Shown: positions 48,195 through 60,862, numbered from the stretch's first letter. The stretch: DNA of 64,000 bases from Begonia masoniana (GCA_022432975.1 CM039503.1:47781259-47845258), one strand, 5' to 3'. The notes: a model not told the origin generated them from the letters alone. Program-made: numbers and translations.

Positions 48195-48981
48195 TATGTG
48201 AGAAGCAATCCTGCATAAGTATATCAAGTTAATGAGACATAAGGTTGGTAACGCAATTTGACAATTGCCTACGTCTGCGAGGCCACGCCCAAAATTAAAA
48301 ACAATCCTCCGAGTTCACAAAGTTACAAGATACTCGGTTTAACACAAAGTAAAACTCCATCTTTTCTTTGTCGCCGCTTCTTCCTAACTTCCTAGTGAAT
48401 CTGTTTTTGCGAGCTCCCCTCGTCTTGAAATCGATCCCTCCCGGAATCTGAATGTAACAAGATTCCCTTGTTGATGATGACTCCTCCCAGAATCCAAATG
48501 TGACAAGCTCTCATTGTCGATGATGACTCCTCCCGGAATCTGTGTATGGCAAGATCCTCTTGCTCACAATCAAAACTCTCCCGAGTTCCAGGCAGCCTTA
48601 TCCCGAGATTGAGCTTCAATGAAGAATGCAATAAACACACTTGTGACACCGCCTGTAACACCAGTTGTTGTTTTCAGATGCAACCAATCAACACACTCGG
48701 AATATCACCAGATCCAACCACGAACAGAGTGTGTGTACATTCAATCAACGACCGAATAAATAAAGACAAACCCACATGTAGAACTGTTGGGAGAGAAACA
48801 ATAACTCGCCGCACGTGTAATTGTGAAAACAAAGAATAATCTGAGCACATAGCATTATGTTGAAAGAATGCTTAAGTATATTTTGTAACAAATCTTTCTT
48901 CAAATATTTTATCCAAATAGATCACACAGAGTGAGGAAACCGAATCTATTGAAAATCAGATCTGTGACATCGAATGTGACA
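48195..48981 (-). mobile_element. Sirevirus-type LTR fragment or solo LTR
   Basis: From about 48220 it aligns with 54430-55184 (ggttggtaacgca, ggccacgccca, tttgtcgccgcttc, gcgagctcccc). It ends tgtgacatcgaatgtgaca at 48981, like the other LTR's ...ccgtgtgaca end. The left edge is blurred. Short Glu/Ser-rich frames in it are not coding. Confidence 0.7.
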
Positions 48982-49209
48982 TTAATGAAAGTGCTGCCTA
49001 CTTAATATGAATGGATCCCAACATATTAGGAATGGATCTCAAAATTGTTGTGATCATATATCTTGCTATAATCCAACAAGCACATATCAAATCAACTTTT
49101 CGAAATAGCATCAAGTCTACAATGTCGAATATGTTAACAATAGCTTGTTTCAATATGTTTTGACCATAAATTGATTTTGTTTTAAAATCGACCCCTTCCA
49201 ATTTCAAAT

Positions 49210-49880
49210 TGTCTTCGTCAAATAAGAAATAGCAACGTTGTTGGAAGACGCATTGTCAACAGTTACGGTTGTAACATTTTCAATCTCCCAATTAAGTAAA
49301 TATTTTTCAACTTCTTTACTAATAAATTCATCTTTATGGTTCGAAATCAAATAAAAATTCAATATCTTCTTTTGCACATTTTACTCTTGATCAATGTAAT
49401 GATATGTCAGTACCATGAAATTAAAATTTTGAGTAGTTGTCCATGTGTTAGTGGTCAAACATACCTTCTGCGATGTTGTAAAAAAATACTCCTTCAACTT
49501 GCTTCTTTTTTTCTGAAATATCTTGCGAATATCTCCTGCAATTATTCTTCTAGATGACATAATAAACTTGGTATTGAGACACAAAAAAAATACCCTAAAA
49601 CCAATTTCTTCAACCATTTTCAATGGCAATTCATCCAAGATAAGAATTTTTACGAGAAATTCTCGAGCAGCTATTATAGTAAATGTAGGTACATAAGAAA
49701 TCTTACTCTCATTAAGTCTAAAAATCAAAATTTTTTGCGTATTGTCTAAATTTCGTAGAAACTTTTTGCATACTTTAATATTATTTTTTAAACTTGAAGT
49801 CTCATTTTTCGTCAGTATGCTACATAAATTTGCCCAAAATAATTACATTTAGCTGAATCGTTGTTTGGTACCCTTTTGTA
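49210..49880 (-). pseudogene. hAT (Ac/Tam3) transposase fragment
   Basis: From 49880 downward: BED zinc-finger remnant (SAKCNYFGQIYVA, second Cys lost), VCKKFLRNLDNTQKI, LILDELPLKMVEEIGF, LNTKFIMSSRRIIAGDI, LTTNTWTTTQNFNFM, then after a gap WEIENVTTVTVDNASSNNVAISYL at about 49215-49290. The order is that of plant hAT transposases. The dimerisation domain is absent and several frames are broken, so it is dead. The terminal inverted repeats were not found. Confidence 0.85.
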
Positions 49881-50599
49881 GTGATTCTAAGTTAGAGACT
49901 TAGTTCTTTTCGAGTCCGCATGCGAATTTTCACCATGAGAAGAATCTATCCTACCGTAAAAATTTTTAATTCACCTTAATATGAGAGATGCAGTTTAAAA
50001 TTGTTTAAAGCAGTAGAATAAATAGAAAAGCAATAGAATAAATAGAAAAAGAAATTGATATGAGAAATTATGAAAATTTGATTTTCAATGTTGAAAGATA
50101 AGGAAAAAATTGTGCCCAATGGTCGTTAATTGCACATTACAGTTTAAAATTGTTAGATTTGTCTAACAAAAAGTAGTAAAATACACATGAATGAAATGAA
50201 AATCTGAAAAACCTCTTTTTCGAATCAAACAAAAGATCGACTTCATTCTCTTTACCTAGGGCCACTAGATCGAGAGGGGGAGAAGTCAGTCAAAGAACAC
50301 AAAAGCTGAAAAAGAAATGCCCTATCGATTGCAGATAAACAAGAAAAACAAACATAAATTCTCAAACCTCAACCCCAACATCAAATCCCCATCCCCATCC
50401 CCATCCCCTCTTGATCATGTTGACTCCAAGAAAAACGAATTAAAAACAAAAACCTAAAAAAAAGGAGCAGAAACATAGAGTAAAAAGTACATTTGGAGGC
50501 GAGAGGAGAGGGAAGAAGCCGTACGAAGAGAGCTCTTTTGGGAGATAAAATAGGAAAGGAGGAGGCGAAGGCAACATAAGAGAGAGAGAGAGGTGTTAC
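49881..50599. other. Unassigned AT-rich stretch
   Basis: Holds short internal duplications (aatagaaaagcaatagaataaat near 50020) and (ccccat)n at 50385-50405. No gene or transposon domain recognised. Confidence 0.5.
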
Positions 50600-51480
50600 A
50601 AGGACTTCTGTAGTTTGCACACGAAATCAGGATGAGCTTTGTCAACATAACCTAGTGGCTGCTTCATATAAACAGTTTCAGTGAGATCGCCATGAAGGAA
50701 TGCATTGGAGACGTCAAGTTGTCGAGTATCCCATGAAAGAGATAAGGAGATAGTAAGTAGCAACCAAATAGTTTGTGGTTTTATTACTCCACTAAAGGTG
50801 TCGATGTAGTCGACACCGGCAACTTGATCGTAGCCTTTGGAAAACCGTGATGAGAAAGTGTGACTGCAAATGCAACATTCGCCTACAGTGAAGGTAAAGA
50901 ACCAATAGAGTTTTGCTTGTCTAGTCGTGATTCAAAATTTAATACAAGACTATGTACATCTTCCAACGATGGAAGATCTCTGCGACTTGTAATGGAGGTG
51001 ACGAGCGGGTTGTATTCAACACCAAGACCACTAAAAAGGTAAAATAATTGATCTTTGTGAGAGATAGGTTCACCAATAGTTTGCAAGGTATTGCATATGG
51101 AAGTGATTCTTTGTATGTATTCAATGGCAATATGACTATCTTTGTATATGTTGTGTAGTTGAGCACGGAGTTTGGTAAGACAGGCTAGAGAAGTGGACGC
51201 AAATTTTTTAGTTAGTGTTGACCAAATATTAGTAGCTGAAGAGTAAGAAACGATTTGAGGAAGGAGTTTCTCATAGAGAGAGGCATAAATCCAACTCATT
51301 AACAATTTGTCATCTCTCTGCTACAAAGTGATAGTTGGATTTGGTTGGAAACAAGCAACATCAAGAAAAGGAGCAGAAGGTGAAGATCCATCTATGAATG
51401 TTTCTAACCCATTTGCAATAATAACATTAAGTAATTGATTCGTCCATACCACATAATTTTTATTGATCATTTCTTTCATA
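50600..51480 (-). pseudogene. copia gag joined directly to reverse transcriptase
   Basis: On the - strand gag runs from about 51470 (NKNYVVWTNQLLN) through 51305-50883 (LMSWIYASL, ATNIWSTLTKKFA, FYLFSGLG, YNPLVTSI). Within about 30 bp RT begins (YDQVAGVDYIDTFS, QLDVSNAFLHGDL, MKQPLGYVD) and runs to about 50600. Protease, zinc knuckle and integrase (around 2.5 kb) are missing, so this is a deletion chimera. Confidence 0.85.
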
Positions 51481-52084
51481 CATTTATGTTTGAATCACTG
51501 AATATAGTACAAAAAAATAAACTAAACAGTTAAGAAAGAAGTGGAAAACGTGGGAGGGAGGAGGTGTTCCAACAATTATTAATTATTGTAATAATTAAGA
51601 TAAATTATAAATAATTTAAATAAAACATTAATTGCACTGAAAAATTTAAAGATATATACATTGCATAAATCTTTCCTTCTGAGTTGCTTTTATGTGCGTT
51701 TTCATATACTTTACTCAAAAAATTTGTCCAACTCTTTTTCATCTGCGAATAAATGTTAAAACACCCAAAAAAATCACACTAATTCGAAAAACATTGTCAT
51801 TAATCTAATAATATCAATATAAATAATTGAAATTTTGGTATAAAATTCAATTATCAAAGAAATGGCTGAAACATGTGTTGGTACAATAATGTGTCCTCTC
51901 TAAAATAATATCTGCAGACGGCATATGATCGTAAAAGATAAAGAATTAAGGGAAGCGTTGATTTTAGGTTTTGAATAATACAATTTATGGAATCCACCAC
52001 TTGCACCCCCACCAGCTCCGAATCCCCCACCTAGGCCAGATCCACCTCCTAGTCCACCACCTCCTCCAAATTATTTCCGAATAC
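51481..52084. other. AT-rich stretch with a proline-rich remnant
   Basis: At 51980-52095 the + strand reads a Pro-rich run (APPPAPNPPPRPDPPPSPP) ending in a stop. It resembles an extensin-like gene tail but has no start or flanking exons. The rest is AT-rich without features. Confidence 0.45.
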
Positions 52085-53933
52085 ATTTTCAATAAAAACT
52101 TTCCGAAAGAAGTTTATAAAACAGGTTTCCAAAACATAAAACATAAACTTATCAATTAACCAGATTCCAAGCATCCTAATATATTCAATCTATACAATTT
52201 CTCCTACGATCTAACTATCGTATTCCCAAAATACTTACATTTTTACTTCCCCACTGGTCAAAAGGCACCTCGACTGCCCAACACACTCCCACGAGCCATC
52301 CTCCTTCAACTGCATCATTCCTCGGGTGGAGGGATCTCGTCCTCACCTATGTCAAGATCACCTATACCATACAGACAATCTATGAGCTAAAGGCTCAGCA
52401 AGTTTTGTAAATGCAGATGCATGCTGTGCATATGAAGTTCAGAAATCATGCAACATTTTCTTTTAAACGATGTGGTATTGCGACAAGCCCCTTCGTGCCT
52501 TCACAATAGATAGATAGCCCCCCTTCGGGCCACACCACTTTTCATGACTTTCTTAAAAACGATGTGGTACTGTGACAAGCTCCTTCGTGCCTTCACAATA
52601 GATCGATAGCCCCCTTTCGGGCCACACCTCCTTTCATGAAAACGTAATGCAGAAATTCATTTTCTTAAAAACGATGTGGTACTGTGACAAGCCCCTTCGT
52701 GCCTTCACAATAGATCGATAGCCCCCTTTCGGGCCACACCCCTTTTCTTGAAATCTATGCTTATTTGAAAACCATGATGCATGAACACGTGCATAACATA
52801 AACATATAACATATATACCATCAAGACAATAAAAAGCATAATCTATAAAGAACTAATCCTAGCTACCCAACCAAAGCGTTTAAACAAGCAATTCACCAAT
52901 GATCCTCGACGCAACTACTACGTATGGTGTAGGTCAATCGGCCATAGTAAGTCACGAGAAGTTACCTCGCGTCCGTTGCAACTCTAGCTCCGTCCACAAG
53001 CGTTGTTCACCTAAGGTAATTTCACAACAATCGTCGTTAAAACACATTCAAACCTTTAAGCGTCAAAACTAACGAACTCTTAGCTAAAGAATTTCTTAAA
53101 ACTCTAAAACACTTTATTGAGGCATTTCGCAGAGAATTTCACGTTCAATTTGCCAAAACCTCCCTTAACGGAGTTTCCTAAAACCTAAAAAATCCATAAA
53201 ACCCGAACATTTCTCAACGAATCGTTTAACTTCGTCTAATAATGCCCAATACGTCCATTATATTCACAAATATGGTAAACCTATCGATTTCAAACTCAAA
53301 TCAACATTTTTATCAAAATCTTAAATGAAACCCTAACCGTTAAACTCTCCGAAAATCAAACATAAACCTTCTAGAACTATAGAATCATACCTAGGATCGG
53401 GATTGGAGGAGAAAATGTGAGGGGTCGGAGGTCGATCGGAGAGCTTTGGGCTCCGGAATGGAGGACGCCGTGAGAGGGGAAGGAGAAAGTCGCAGGGAGA
53501 AGCACAGAGAAGCCATGAAGTGCTGGAGAAGAAGAGATTTTGTGTTTTTAATATAATTTTGGCTTGTCAAATTACCATACCGCCCTTCCTTTGATTTTCT
53601 ATTTGTTTCGTTATTTAGCTAATGGTTCGATTTCTCCAAAATTTCTTATTTCACCAATTATTCCAACTTATTACTAGGGTTCTATTAAAACTGTCCGTTC
53701 GCAATTCGGACCTCGTTTACTATTTTTACCACAATGTCTTTTATATTACGAGAAACGTAATTCTCGTAAAATTAGCGTTAAACTCCTAAAATTTCCAAAA
53801 TTTTTTTAAAATCCATATTAATTATTAGGATCGTAATAACACTATTTGCTCGCAAAACAGACATAATTTGACATATTTACAAAAATGTCATTATGTTCTG
53901 GAATTACAAAATCCCGTAAAACCGGGTGTTACA
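52085..53933 (-). mobile_element. Family X element, copy 2 (one end truncated)
   Basis: Shares ordered blocks with 1582-6378 (acataaaac.tatcaa, cttccccac.ggtcaaa, gtaaatgca.atgcat, the cgctcgtggacgg-like block and later AT-rich parts). It ends ccgggtgttaca at 53933, matching gggtattaca of copy 1. The start side lacks a TGTA terminus, so it is truncated. It abuts an ARF-like exon relic at 53934. Confidence 0.75.
52467..52745. repeat. Three imperfect ~90-110-bp repeats in family X copy 2
   Basis: Units start at acgatgtggta at 52467, 52559 and 52671. Each holds tgcgacaagccccttcgtgcc and a ccctttcgggccacacc core. This occupies the position that carries the 28-bp array in copy 1. Confidence 0.85.
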
Positions 53934-54343
53934 TAATTTCTCTGTTTGATATTGCAGGACCTGGTGTCACAGGGTTCTTGCTGAGGGAAATACCAAAGAT
54001 CTTGCAATTCCTATCCTTTAGGTTTCACAGCCTCCAGCTTCTGTGCCAATGTACTTTTTCCCCTTTGCTCTCTTGAAATAACTTGATTATCGAGATTAGA
54101 TGGCAATGGCGGAGGCATCAGCCAACAGCTAGGGGAATTTTCAAATTTCTGGCCCTCAAGTATGGTATGATTATTGAGAAGGTTGCCATATCTGTTGTTC
54201 ACCCGTGCTTGATATGAGATATCACCAGCACAAACAGAACCCGTCTGATTAGAGTTTGCTAATGTGAGTGAGAGACCAGATGATCTTACGGGCCATGGGT
54301 TGCCAAGTATGGTAGCCTTACCATCCTGACCAAGTACATGTTT
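53934..54343 (-). pseudogene. Auxin-response-factor-like exon relic
   Basis: From an apparent splice acceptor (ctttcag) at 54343 the - strand reads KHVLGQDGKATILGNPW, then CWLMPPPLPSNLDN, ISREQRGKSTLAQKLEA, and in a shifted frame NCKIFGISLSKNPVTPGP. The last parts resemble the middle-to-PB1 linker of ARF2-type factors, which contains a CKLFGI motif. A TAG and frameshift at about 54010 break it. The family X element cuts it at 53933, and a Sirevirus LTR begins just beyond its 5' end. ARFs are nuclear auxin-response transcription factors. The assignment rests on this short linker only. Confidence 0.55.
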
Positions 54344-54364
54344 CTGAAAGATTAAGATCAGTTA

Positions 54365-55184
54365 TGTGATGTCACACAAGGTACTTCGTGTGACACCGAT
54401 AATTAATGTAATGATAGACAATATAAATATGCAAAAATAAATGACACAGGAGGTTGGTAACGCAGTTCGGCAACCAGCCTAAGTCTGCGGGGCCACGCCC
54501 AGATATAAAAATATTTCTTTGAGTTCACAAAGTTACAAGACAATCGGACTTATACAAATAAAGACTCCCTCTTATCTTTGTCGCCGCTTCTAGCTAACTT
54601 TCCCAAGGAAACTGTTTTTGCGAGCTCCCCGCGATTTTAGATCGACCTCTCCCGAGATCTAGAAAACAACAAAATCCCCTTGTTGTTGATTCCTCTCGGA
54701 ATCCGTGTTATGGCAAGATCCCCTCGCCAACGATCAAAGTGACAAGCTCCCCTTGTCTAAAGATAGAACTCCTCCCGAGTTTGGATGTAGCCTCCTCCCG
54801 AGACTGAGTTTCAATGAAGAACAAAAAAGATTGCCTCCTACGACACCGTTTGGAACACCAGGTCGTTGTCTTCGGACGCAATACTCAACACACTCAATAA
54901 ATCGATGAAATCCACAGCATAAGAAGAGTGTGTAAAATAATCACAGACCCATACGCAGAAGCGTAGGGAAAGAAAGAAAAGTGACGGCTCGCAAAGTGAA
55001 GAAAACTTCTCTCGTGAAAATCAAACTTCCGTCGTCAGTCGGCTTTCACAGAAACGAAAGCTTTAAATATTATTGGTAGCTTCCATATCTTCGATTCAGT
55101 TCAGTTACCAAATTAGATATAACGCCACAAGAATTAAGGAAAACAAATCTTAACAAATTCAGTTGAGTGACACACCGTGTGACA
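54365..55184 (-). repeat. 3' LTR of the Sirevirus-like element
   Basis: Proposed ends are tgtgatgtcacac (54365) and gtgtgaca (55184), short inverted and TG..CA. It contains several c(t)gacacc/ggaacacc words. Related LTR copy at 48195-48981. The ends are inferred because the second LTR is off-window. Confidence 0.65.
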
Positions 55185-55340
55185 TTTTAGGAAAGTATTC
55201 TCCAACAACTTGGATATTCATCCAAAAAATTAGGAAAGCATCCCATTATTCATATAATCTCGAAGCCTAATAGATTTCACCAAATCTCAACCAAATCGGC
55301 TTATCAAAACAAAGTTTTCCAAAAAGCAAGTGTCTTTAGC

Positions 55341-58300
55341 TGTAACACCCGACTTTATTTAAGAATTCAAAATAACAGATAAATCTATTAGGTATAATCG
55401 ATGAATGAAACTTTAGTATAATGTAGGTTAGGTTGAAGAATGAGTAAGTAAGGGCATAAGGGTAATTGGCAAATTTGAAAGTGGATAATGTATTTAAGGC
55501 AAGAGGTTTAGGGTAGCCGCCACCACTACTCATTTTCTTTCCCTTTCGGTCTTCAGCTCGATCGGCAGAAATCTCTAGGCGATTCTCCTGCCCGATTCTC
55601 CTTCAACCTAGATAAGCCCTCCTTGTTTTCTTACGATTTTAGTAGTTAGATAGCTGAGGGAGTACAATGTGAGAAGTTTCGAGGAATGCTGTGATTTAGA
55701 GTAGGTTCGGGCTGTGTGACTAATGAGAATACCCGAGTTGTGGGGTTTCAAATTTGGTTTCCTAAAACTCCTGTAATGATTCTGTGAAGTTTAATAAAAG
55801 TTTGATATATGTACTATTATGATTTTAGGTGAGCGAGCTTCGAAAGTAGCATTTAGCCGAGCGACTTCCAGGGAGTCAGGTAAGTAGAGTTTGTTTGTTC
55901 CTTCGGGCCTACATCACAAAACAGTAGGGTTTATGTATGTTTGTATATTTAATTCCAGTTGTCATGCATCATGTTTTGAAAGACTACGAAAATGTATGTT
56001 CATGGTGAGTGTGAGCAGGATGATCAGAACAATTGTTAAGGGGGATTAATCCGCCCCTTAACTGAGAACAGAGGATGAGGTTAAAAGTGATCCACCTCCC
56101 AATCCTACAGGGGGATCAGACCAGCTACTGTTAGGGAACTAATCCGCCCCTAATTGAGATCAGAGGATGTATGCTTGGGGGATGACTGATCCACTCTCCC
56201 ATGCGACAGAGGGATCAACAGAGCACGATTATGAATACAATAGAGAGGAGAAGTAGAAACAGCATGTCTAGGAGATTTACGTTTCAGTAATTCATTTCAT
56301 TCATTGCTTTACTTGCTTAGCATTAGGCTAATAGATGAGTTTTGTGATGTAGGTGAAGAAGTTACTGAAGATATGTTACCGACCAACATGAGGACTAGCT
56401 GGTTGGAGGAGCATTTTCAGGCATCGGTTTGGTCATCTGTTGAGGCGGTTTAATTCATGCTGCAGGTGTTGAGTTGAGAGTGACTAGTTCAGTATAGATG
56501 TTTTTCTAAAAATTTTATGACAGTAGTGGTCTCAAGTTTTGAATACATTTTAAGAATCTTCTGATATTGGTATTCTTTTGGATTTTGAAAACATTGTTTT
56601 TACTGAAGTTTGTGACTTCATCGGCAGATGAAGTTATGTGACTTCATCGGCAGATGAAGTTATGTGACTTCATCGGCAGATGAAGTTGTGTATGAAGTTA
56701 TGTTGACTCATCGGCAGATGAAGTTGTGTATGAAGTTATGTGACTTCATCGGCAGATGAAGTTGTGTATGAAGTTATGTGACTTCATCGGCAGATGAAGT
56801 TATGTTGACTTCATCGCAGATGAAGTTATGTTGACTTCATCGCAGATGAAGTTATGTTGACTTCATCGCAGATGAAGTTATGTGACTTCATCGGCAGATG
56901 AAGTTATGTTGACTTCATCGCAGATGAAGTTATGTGACTTCATCGGCAGATGAAGTTGTGTATGAAGTTATGTGACTTCATCGGCAGATGAAGTTGTGTA
57001 TGAAGTTATGTTGACTCATCGGCAGATGAAGTTATGTTGACTTCATCGCAGATGAAGTTATGTTGACTTCATCGCAGATGAAGTTATGTTGACTCATCGG
57101 CAGATGAAGTTGTGTATGAAGTTATGTGACTTCATCGGCAGATGAAGTTATGTGACTTCATCGGCAGATGAAGTTGTGTATGAAGTTATGTTGACTTCAT
57201 CGCAGATGAAGTTATGTGACTTCATCGGCAGATGAAGTTATGTGACTTCATCGGCAGATGAAGTTATGTTGACTTCATCGCAGATGAAGTTATGTGACTT
57301 CATCGGCAGATGAAGTTATGTTGACTTCATCGGCAGATGAAGTTATGTTGACTTCATCGCAGATGAAGTTATGTGACTTCATCGGCAGATGAAGTTATGT
57401 TGACTCATCGGCAGATGAAGTTGTGTATGAAGTTATGTTGACTCATCGGCAGATGAAGTTATGTTGACTTCATCGCAGATGAAGTTATGTTGACTTCATC
57501 GCAGATGAAGTTATGTGACTTCATCGGCAGATGAAGTTATGTGACTTCATCGGCAGATGAAGTTGTGTATGAAGTTATGTTGACTCATCGGCAGATGAAG
57601 TTATGTGACTTCATCGGCAGATGAAGTTATGTTGACTTCATCGCAGATGAAGTTATGTGACTTCATCGGCAGATGAAGTTATGTTGACTCATCGGCAGAT
57701 GAAGTTATGTTGACTCATCGGCAGATGAAGTTATGTTGACTCATCGGCAGATGAAGTTATGTGACTTCATCGGCAGATGAAGTTATGTGACTTCATCGGC
57801 AGATGAAGTTATGTTGACTTCATCGGCAGATGAAGTTGTGTATGAAGTTATGTTGACTCATCGGCAGATGAAGTTATGTGACTTCATCGGCAGATGAAGT
57901 TGTGTATGAAGTTATGTTGACTTCATCGCAGATGAAGTTATGTTGACTTCATCGCAGATGAAGTTATGTTGACTCATCGGCAGATGAAGTTGTGTATGAA
58001 GTTATGTTGACTCATCGGCAGATGAAGTTGTGTATGAAGTTATGTGACTTCATCGGCAGATGAAGTTGTGTATGAAGTTATGTTGACTTCATCGCAGATG
58101 AAGTTATGTGACTTCATCGGCAGATGAAGTTATGTTGACTCATCGGCAGATGAAGTTATGTGACTTCATCGGCAGATGAAGTTATGTTGACTCATCGGCA
58201 GATGAAGTTATGTTGACTCATCGGCAGATGAAGTTGTGTATGAAGTTATGTTGACTTCATCGCAGATGAAGTTATGTGACTTCATCGGCAGATGAAGTTG

Positions 58301-59114
58301 TGTATGAAGTTATGTTGACTTCATCGGCAGATGAAGTTATGTTGACTTCATCGGCAGATGAAGTTGTGTATGAAGTTATGTGACTTCATCGGCAGATGAA
58401 GTTGTGTATGAAGTTATGTTGACTTCATCGCAGATGAAGTTATGTTGACTCATCGGCAGATGAAGTTATGTTGACTCATCGGCAGATGAAGTTATGTTGA
58501 CTCATCGGCAGATGAAGTTATGTTGACTCATCGGCAGATGAAGTTATGTGACTTCATCGGCAGATGAAGTTGTGTATGAAGTTATGTTGACTTCATCGCA
58601 GATGAAGTTATCGGCAGATGAAGTTGTGTATGAAGTTATGTTGACTTCATCGGCAGATGAAGTTGTGTATGAAGTTATGTTGACTTCATCGGCAGATGAA
58701 GTTATGTTGACTACATCGGCAGATGGTGTTGCGTCGACGTTATCAGCAGATGGTATCGCGTTGTTTGTACACGTCATCGGTAGAAGCCTTTTGTTTTCTT
58801 TTTCTGCTTCTTCCGTTGGCCTTGCTCATCGGCAGATACGTTAGACTTCCGCGATTTTTCCTAGTATTCCATAGTTTTAAACTTTAATTCCAAACTGCCG
58901 ATTATCTCTTAACATTTCAAACCATGATTTATAGTTTTGATTTACTACATTGTTGTTTAGAATTATTTCCGCTGCAGGTTTTAAATATTTTGAAATTTTA
59001 GAAAAAAGTCAAATTTTGGCTGTCGAGTGAAATTTTAAATTTAGCATCAAGACGTCATGGTTCGGTTCAGCGTTATGAGTAGCAAACCGGGTTCAGATAA
59101 CTCGGGGCGTTACA
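55341..59114 (+). mobile_element. Complete solo-LTR-like element, family Y copy 2
   Basis: Starts tgtaacacccgac at 55341 and ends cggggcgttaca at 59114. It is flanked by a perfect 5-bp target duplication ttagc (55336-55340 and 59115-59119). Length 3774 bp, no retroelement protein. It interrupts the 3' region of the Sirevirus-like element. Blocks match copy 1 (1-6923) in order; the difference is which internal repeat has been amplified. TG..CA ends and the 5-bp duplication indicate integrase-type insertion followed by LTR recombination, or a non-autonomous element. Confidence 0.88.
56612..58725. repeat. About 80 tandem ~26-bp hairpin units
   Basis: The unit is (t)gacttcatcggcagatgaag + ttatgt, with three variants (cttcatcgcagatgaag, ctcatcggcagatgaag, and a gttgtgtatgaagttatgt extension). 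The full unit contains ACTTCATC-GGCA-GATGAAGT, an 8-bp inverted repeat around 4 nt. Variants alternate in higher-order blocks. Beyond 58725 the units degenerate into atcggcagat(g/a) words that resemble 6570-6690 in copy 1. Confidence 0.95.
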
Positions 59115-59394
59115 TTAGCTTTTTCAATAACTTTTCTAATATTCTTGTTTCCTTATTTTTCTCTTCAACAGAATCTTCATGATTGCAATATGTATCAATC
59201 CAATAATCTGAATATAATATTTCTTGATCACTAAGAAATAAATTATCAATTTAGAAAATAATGAAATAAAATATTATCTCCATAGAAATATATTGCCAAA
59301 AAATCAATGTCAACACATATGCAAAATCTTTGCATTTACAATTTCCACCTTTAGTATTTTTTGGCAAAATCAATATAACCCATAATCTCAATAA

Positions 59395-59515
59395 CTCCCC
59401 CTGGATTAACTCCCCCTGAATAGTGGCTTCAATTATCATAAAACTATATCAATCATCATCATATAAAAAATGATAGCAGAGAGCATATCCCCAAAATACT
59501 CCCCCTTTTTGCTAT
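59395..59515 (-). promoter_or_regulatory. Multiple polypurine tracts of the Sirevirus-like element
   Basis: Three ctccccct words at about 59396, 59410 and 59500 read AGGGGGAG on the element strand. Repeated polypurine tracts before the 3' LTR are a Sirevirus trait and prime plus-strand DNA synthesis. Confidence 0.65.
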
Positions 59516-59859
59516 AAAAAGACAAATATATATATAAGAGAATAATAACCACCATAAAAATAGCATAATCACCATAAATACCAGCAGCACCATAGGAAAA
59601 TAACCAATATCACGAAAAATATAATATCCAGATGCAGGTAGAGTATCCGTAGATAAAATATCCAGAAACAAGAGAACATTTTAGAAGTTCATAAGAAATC
59701 CATCATTAAGTAGAAATATCATCAGAAGAAAGACCAATCCCGATTGTAGTTGTTGGCAACTGTTCACTAGTATCATTTTCCTTGGACATATTTTCCTTCA
59801 ACATGAAATACTGAAGTATCCTCCTCTGCTACTTCAGTGACATCCTCAGTGACATCAGT

Positions 59860-60390
59860 TTAACCTCCTGACTTTTTAACAAGTTTGGTCTCCTTAACCA
59901 GTTCCTTCACATTAGCAATTTTCTTTCTCTCGAAAATATCATCAGCAACTTCCTTAGCAGACATTTTTCTGACAAGGTCATCAAGCATCCAATAACTACT
60001 ATCTTTCCATTTTCTATTTTCGATTACCATTTGCTGATCATACAAAAATTTCATCCCACCTTCAAGAATCTTGATAAAACAGGATAACAATGCAGAATCA
60101 AAAGCATTGTCAGAATTAGAAACATTGTCAAGAGCTGGAACATCCTTGGGAACACCATCCAGAACATTAACTTGATCACCTTTCAGTCTTGCAATCGACA
60201 TGATTCACAATCAATTCCCAGAGAAGTAAGAGGACGGTTTCTCGTAGCAATCTTGTGCAGGATAGCATACTTGACAGTAAGTTGCAAGGCAGAAAAATCT
60301 TTACCATGGTACCACACATGTTTGACACTATTAGTGACATCAGTAATTATCTTGATAAAATTGGGAGAAAACTTCACAGAATCAACCTAG
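59860..60390 (-). pseudogene. env-like / putative plant transposon protein ORF
   Basis: From 60390 down: KFSPNFIKIITDVTNSVKHVWYHGK, LQLTVKYAILHKIATRN, then after a frameshift at about 60190 an acidic segment and a basic, coiled-coil-prone C-terminus (EVADDIFERKKIANVKELV, KLVKKSGG) ending at 59860. The K(Y)AILHKIATRNW-type block is what I recall from env-like ORFs of Sireviruses. No signal peptide or membrane anchor is visible. The N-terminal part is missing or scrambled upstream (60400-60860 has stops). Described only; the copy is broken. Confidence 0.6.
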
Positions 60391-60862
60391 TGGCAGCACA
60401 GATGTGTGTTGATCACAATAGGGAATAACTCAAACAAATAACCCTTGAACTGCTGGAGAGAGATGGATAGAAAATAGTCGTTTGAGTTTATGGAAATAAA
60501 CCATAAATACTCACTCAAATTGTAAAATAAATCCAAGATTCCATAAAATATCTCATACTTCCTATAAATTTTGGAAAATAAATCCAAAGTCTTCAAATAA
60601 GTAGGGAAATAAACCCAAGGATATAGTTACGATCAAATCCCATAAAAAGCTCCATCAATATATTTGAGATTAACTCCAAATTTCCATAAAAATCGCCGAA
60701 AGCTTCATAGAACCCCTTGTGTCATGCAGGAAGTTATAGACCAAAAATCTCAAAAGAAATATTAGCAATAAAAGAAATCCCTTCTTTTTCTTTTTCTTTT
60801 CCCCCCTTTTTTTAATTTTTTTTAAAGCAAATAAAAAAAACTTACAACACAGAAAAACCTCT

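Noticed and set aside
48392..48839. Small frames on both strands in the LTR-like segment
   Set aside because: The segment aligns with the Sirevirus LTR at 54430-55184 and the frames are not conserved between the copies.
51971..52159. Possible extensin-like protein
   Set aside because: Only a short Pro-rich tail is seen, with no start, signal peptide or repeats. Kept only as a remark on the stretch.
56612..58725. CRISPR array or coding repeat
   Set aside because: Palindromic units are joined head to tail without unique spacers, and frames change with the one-base variants.
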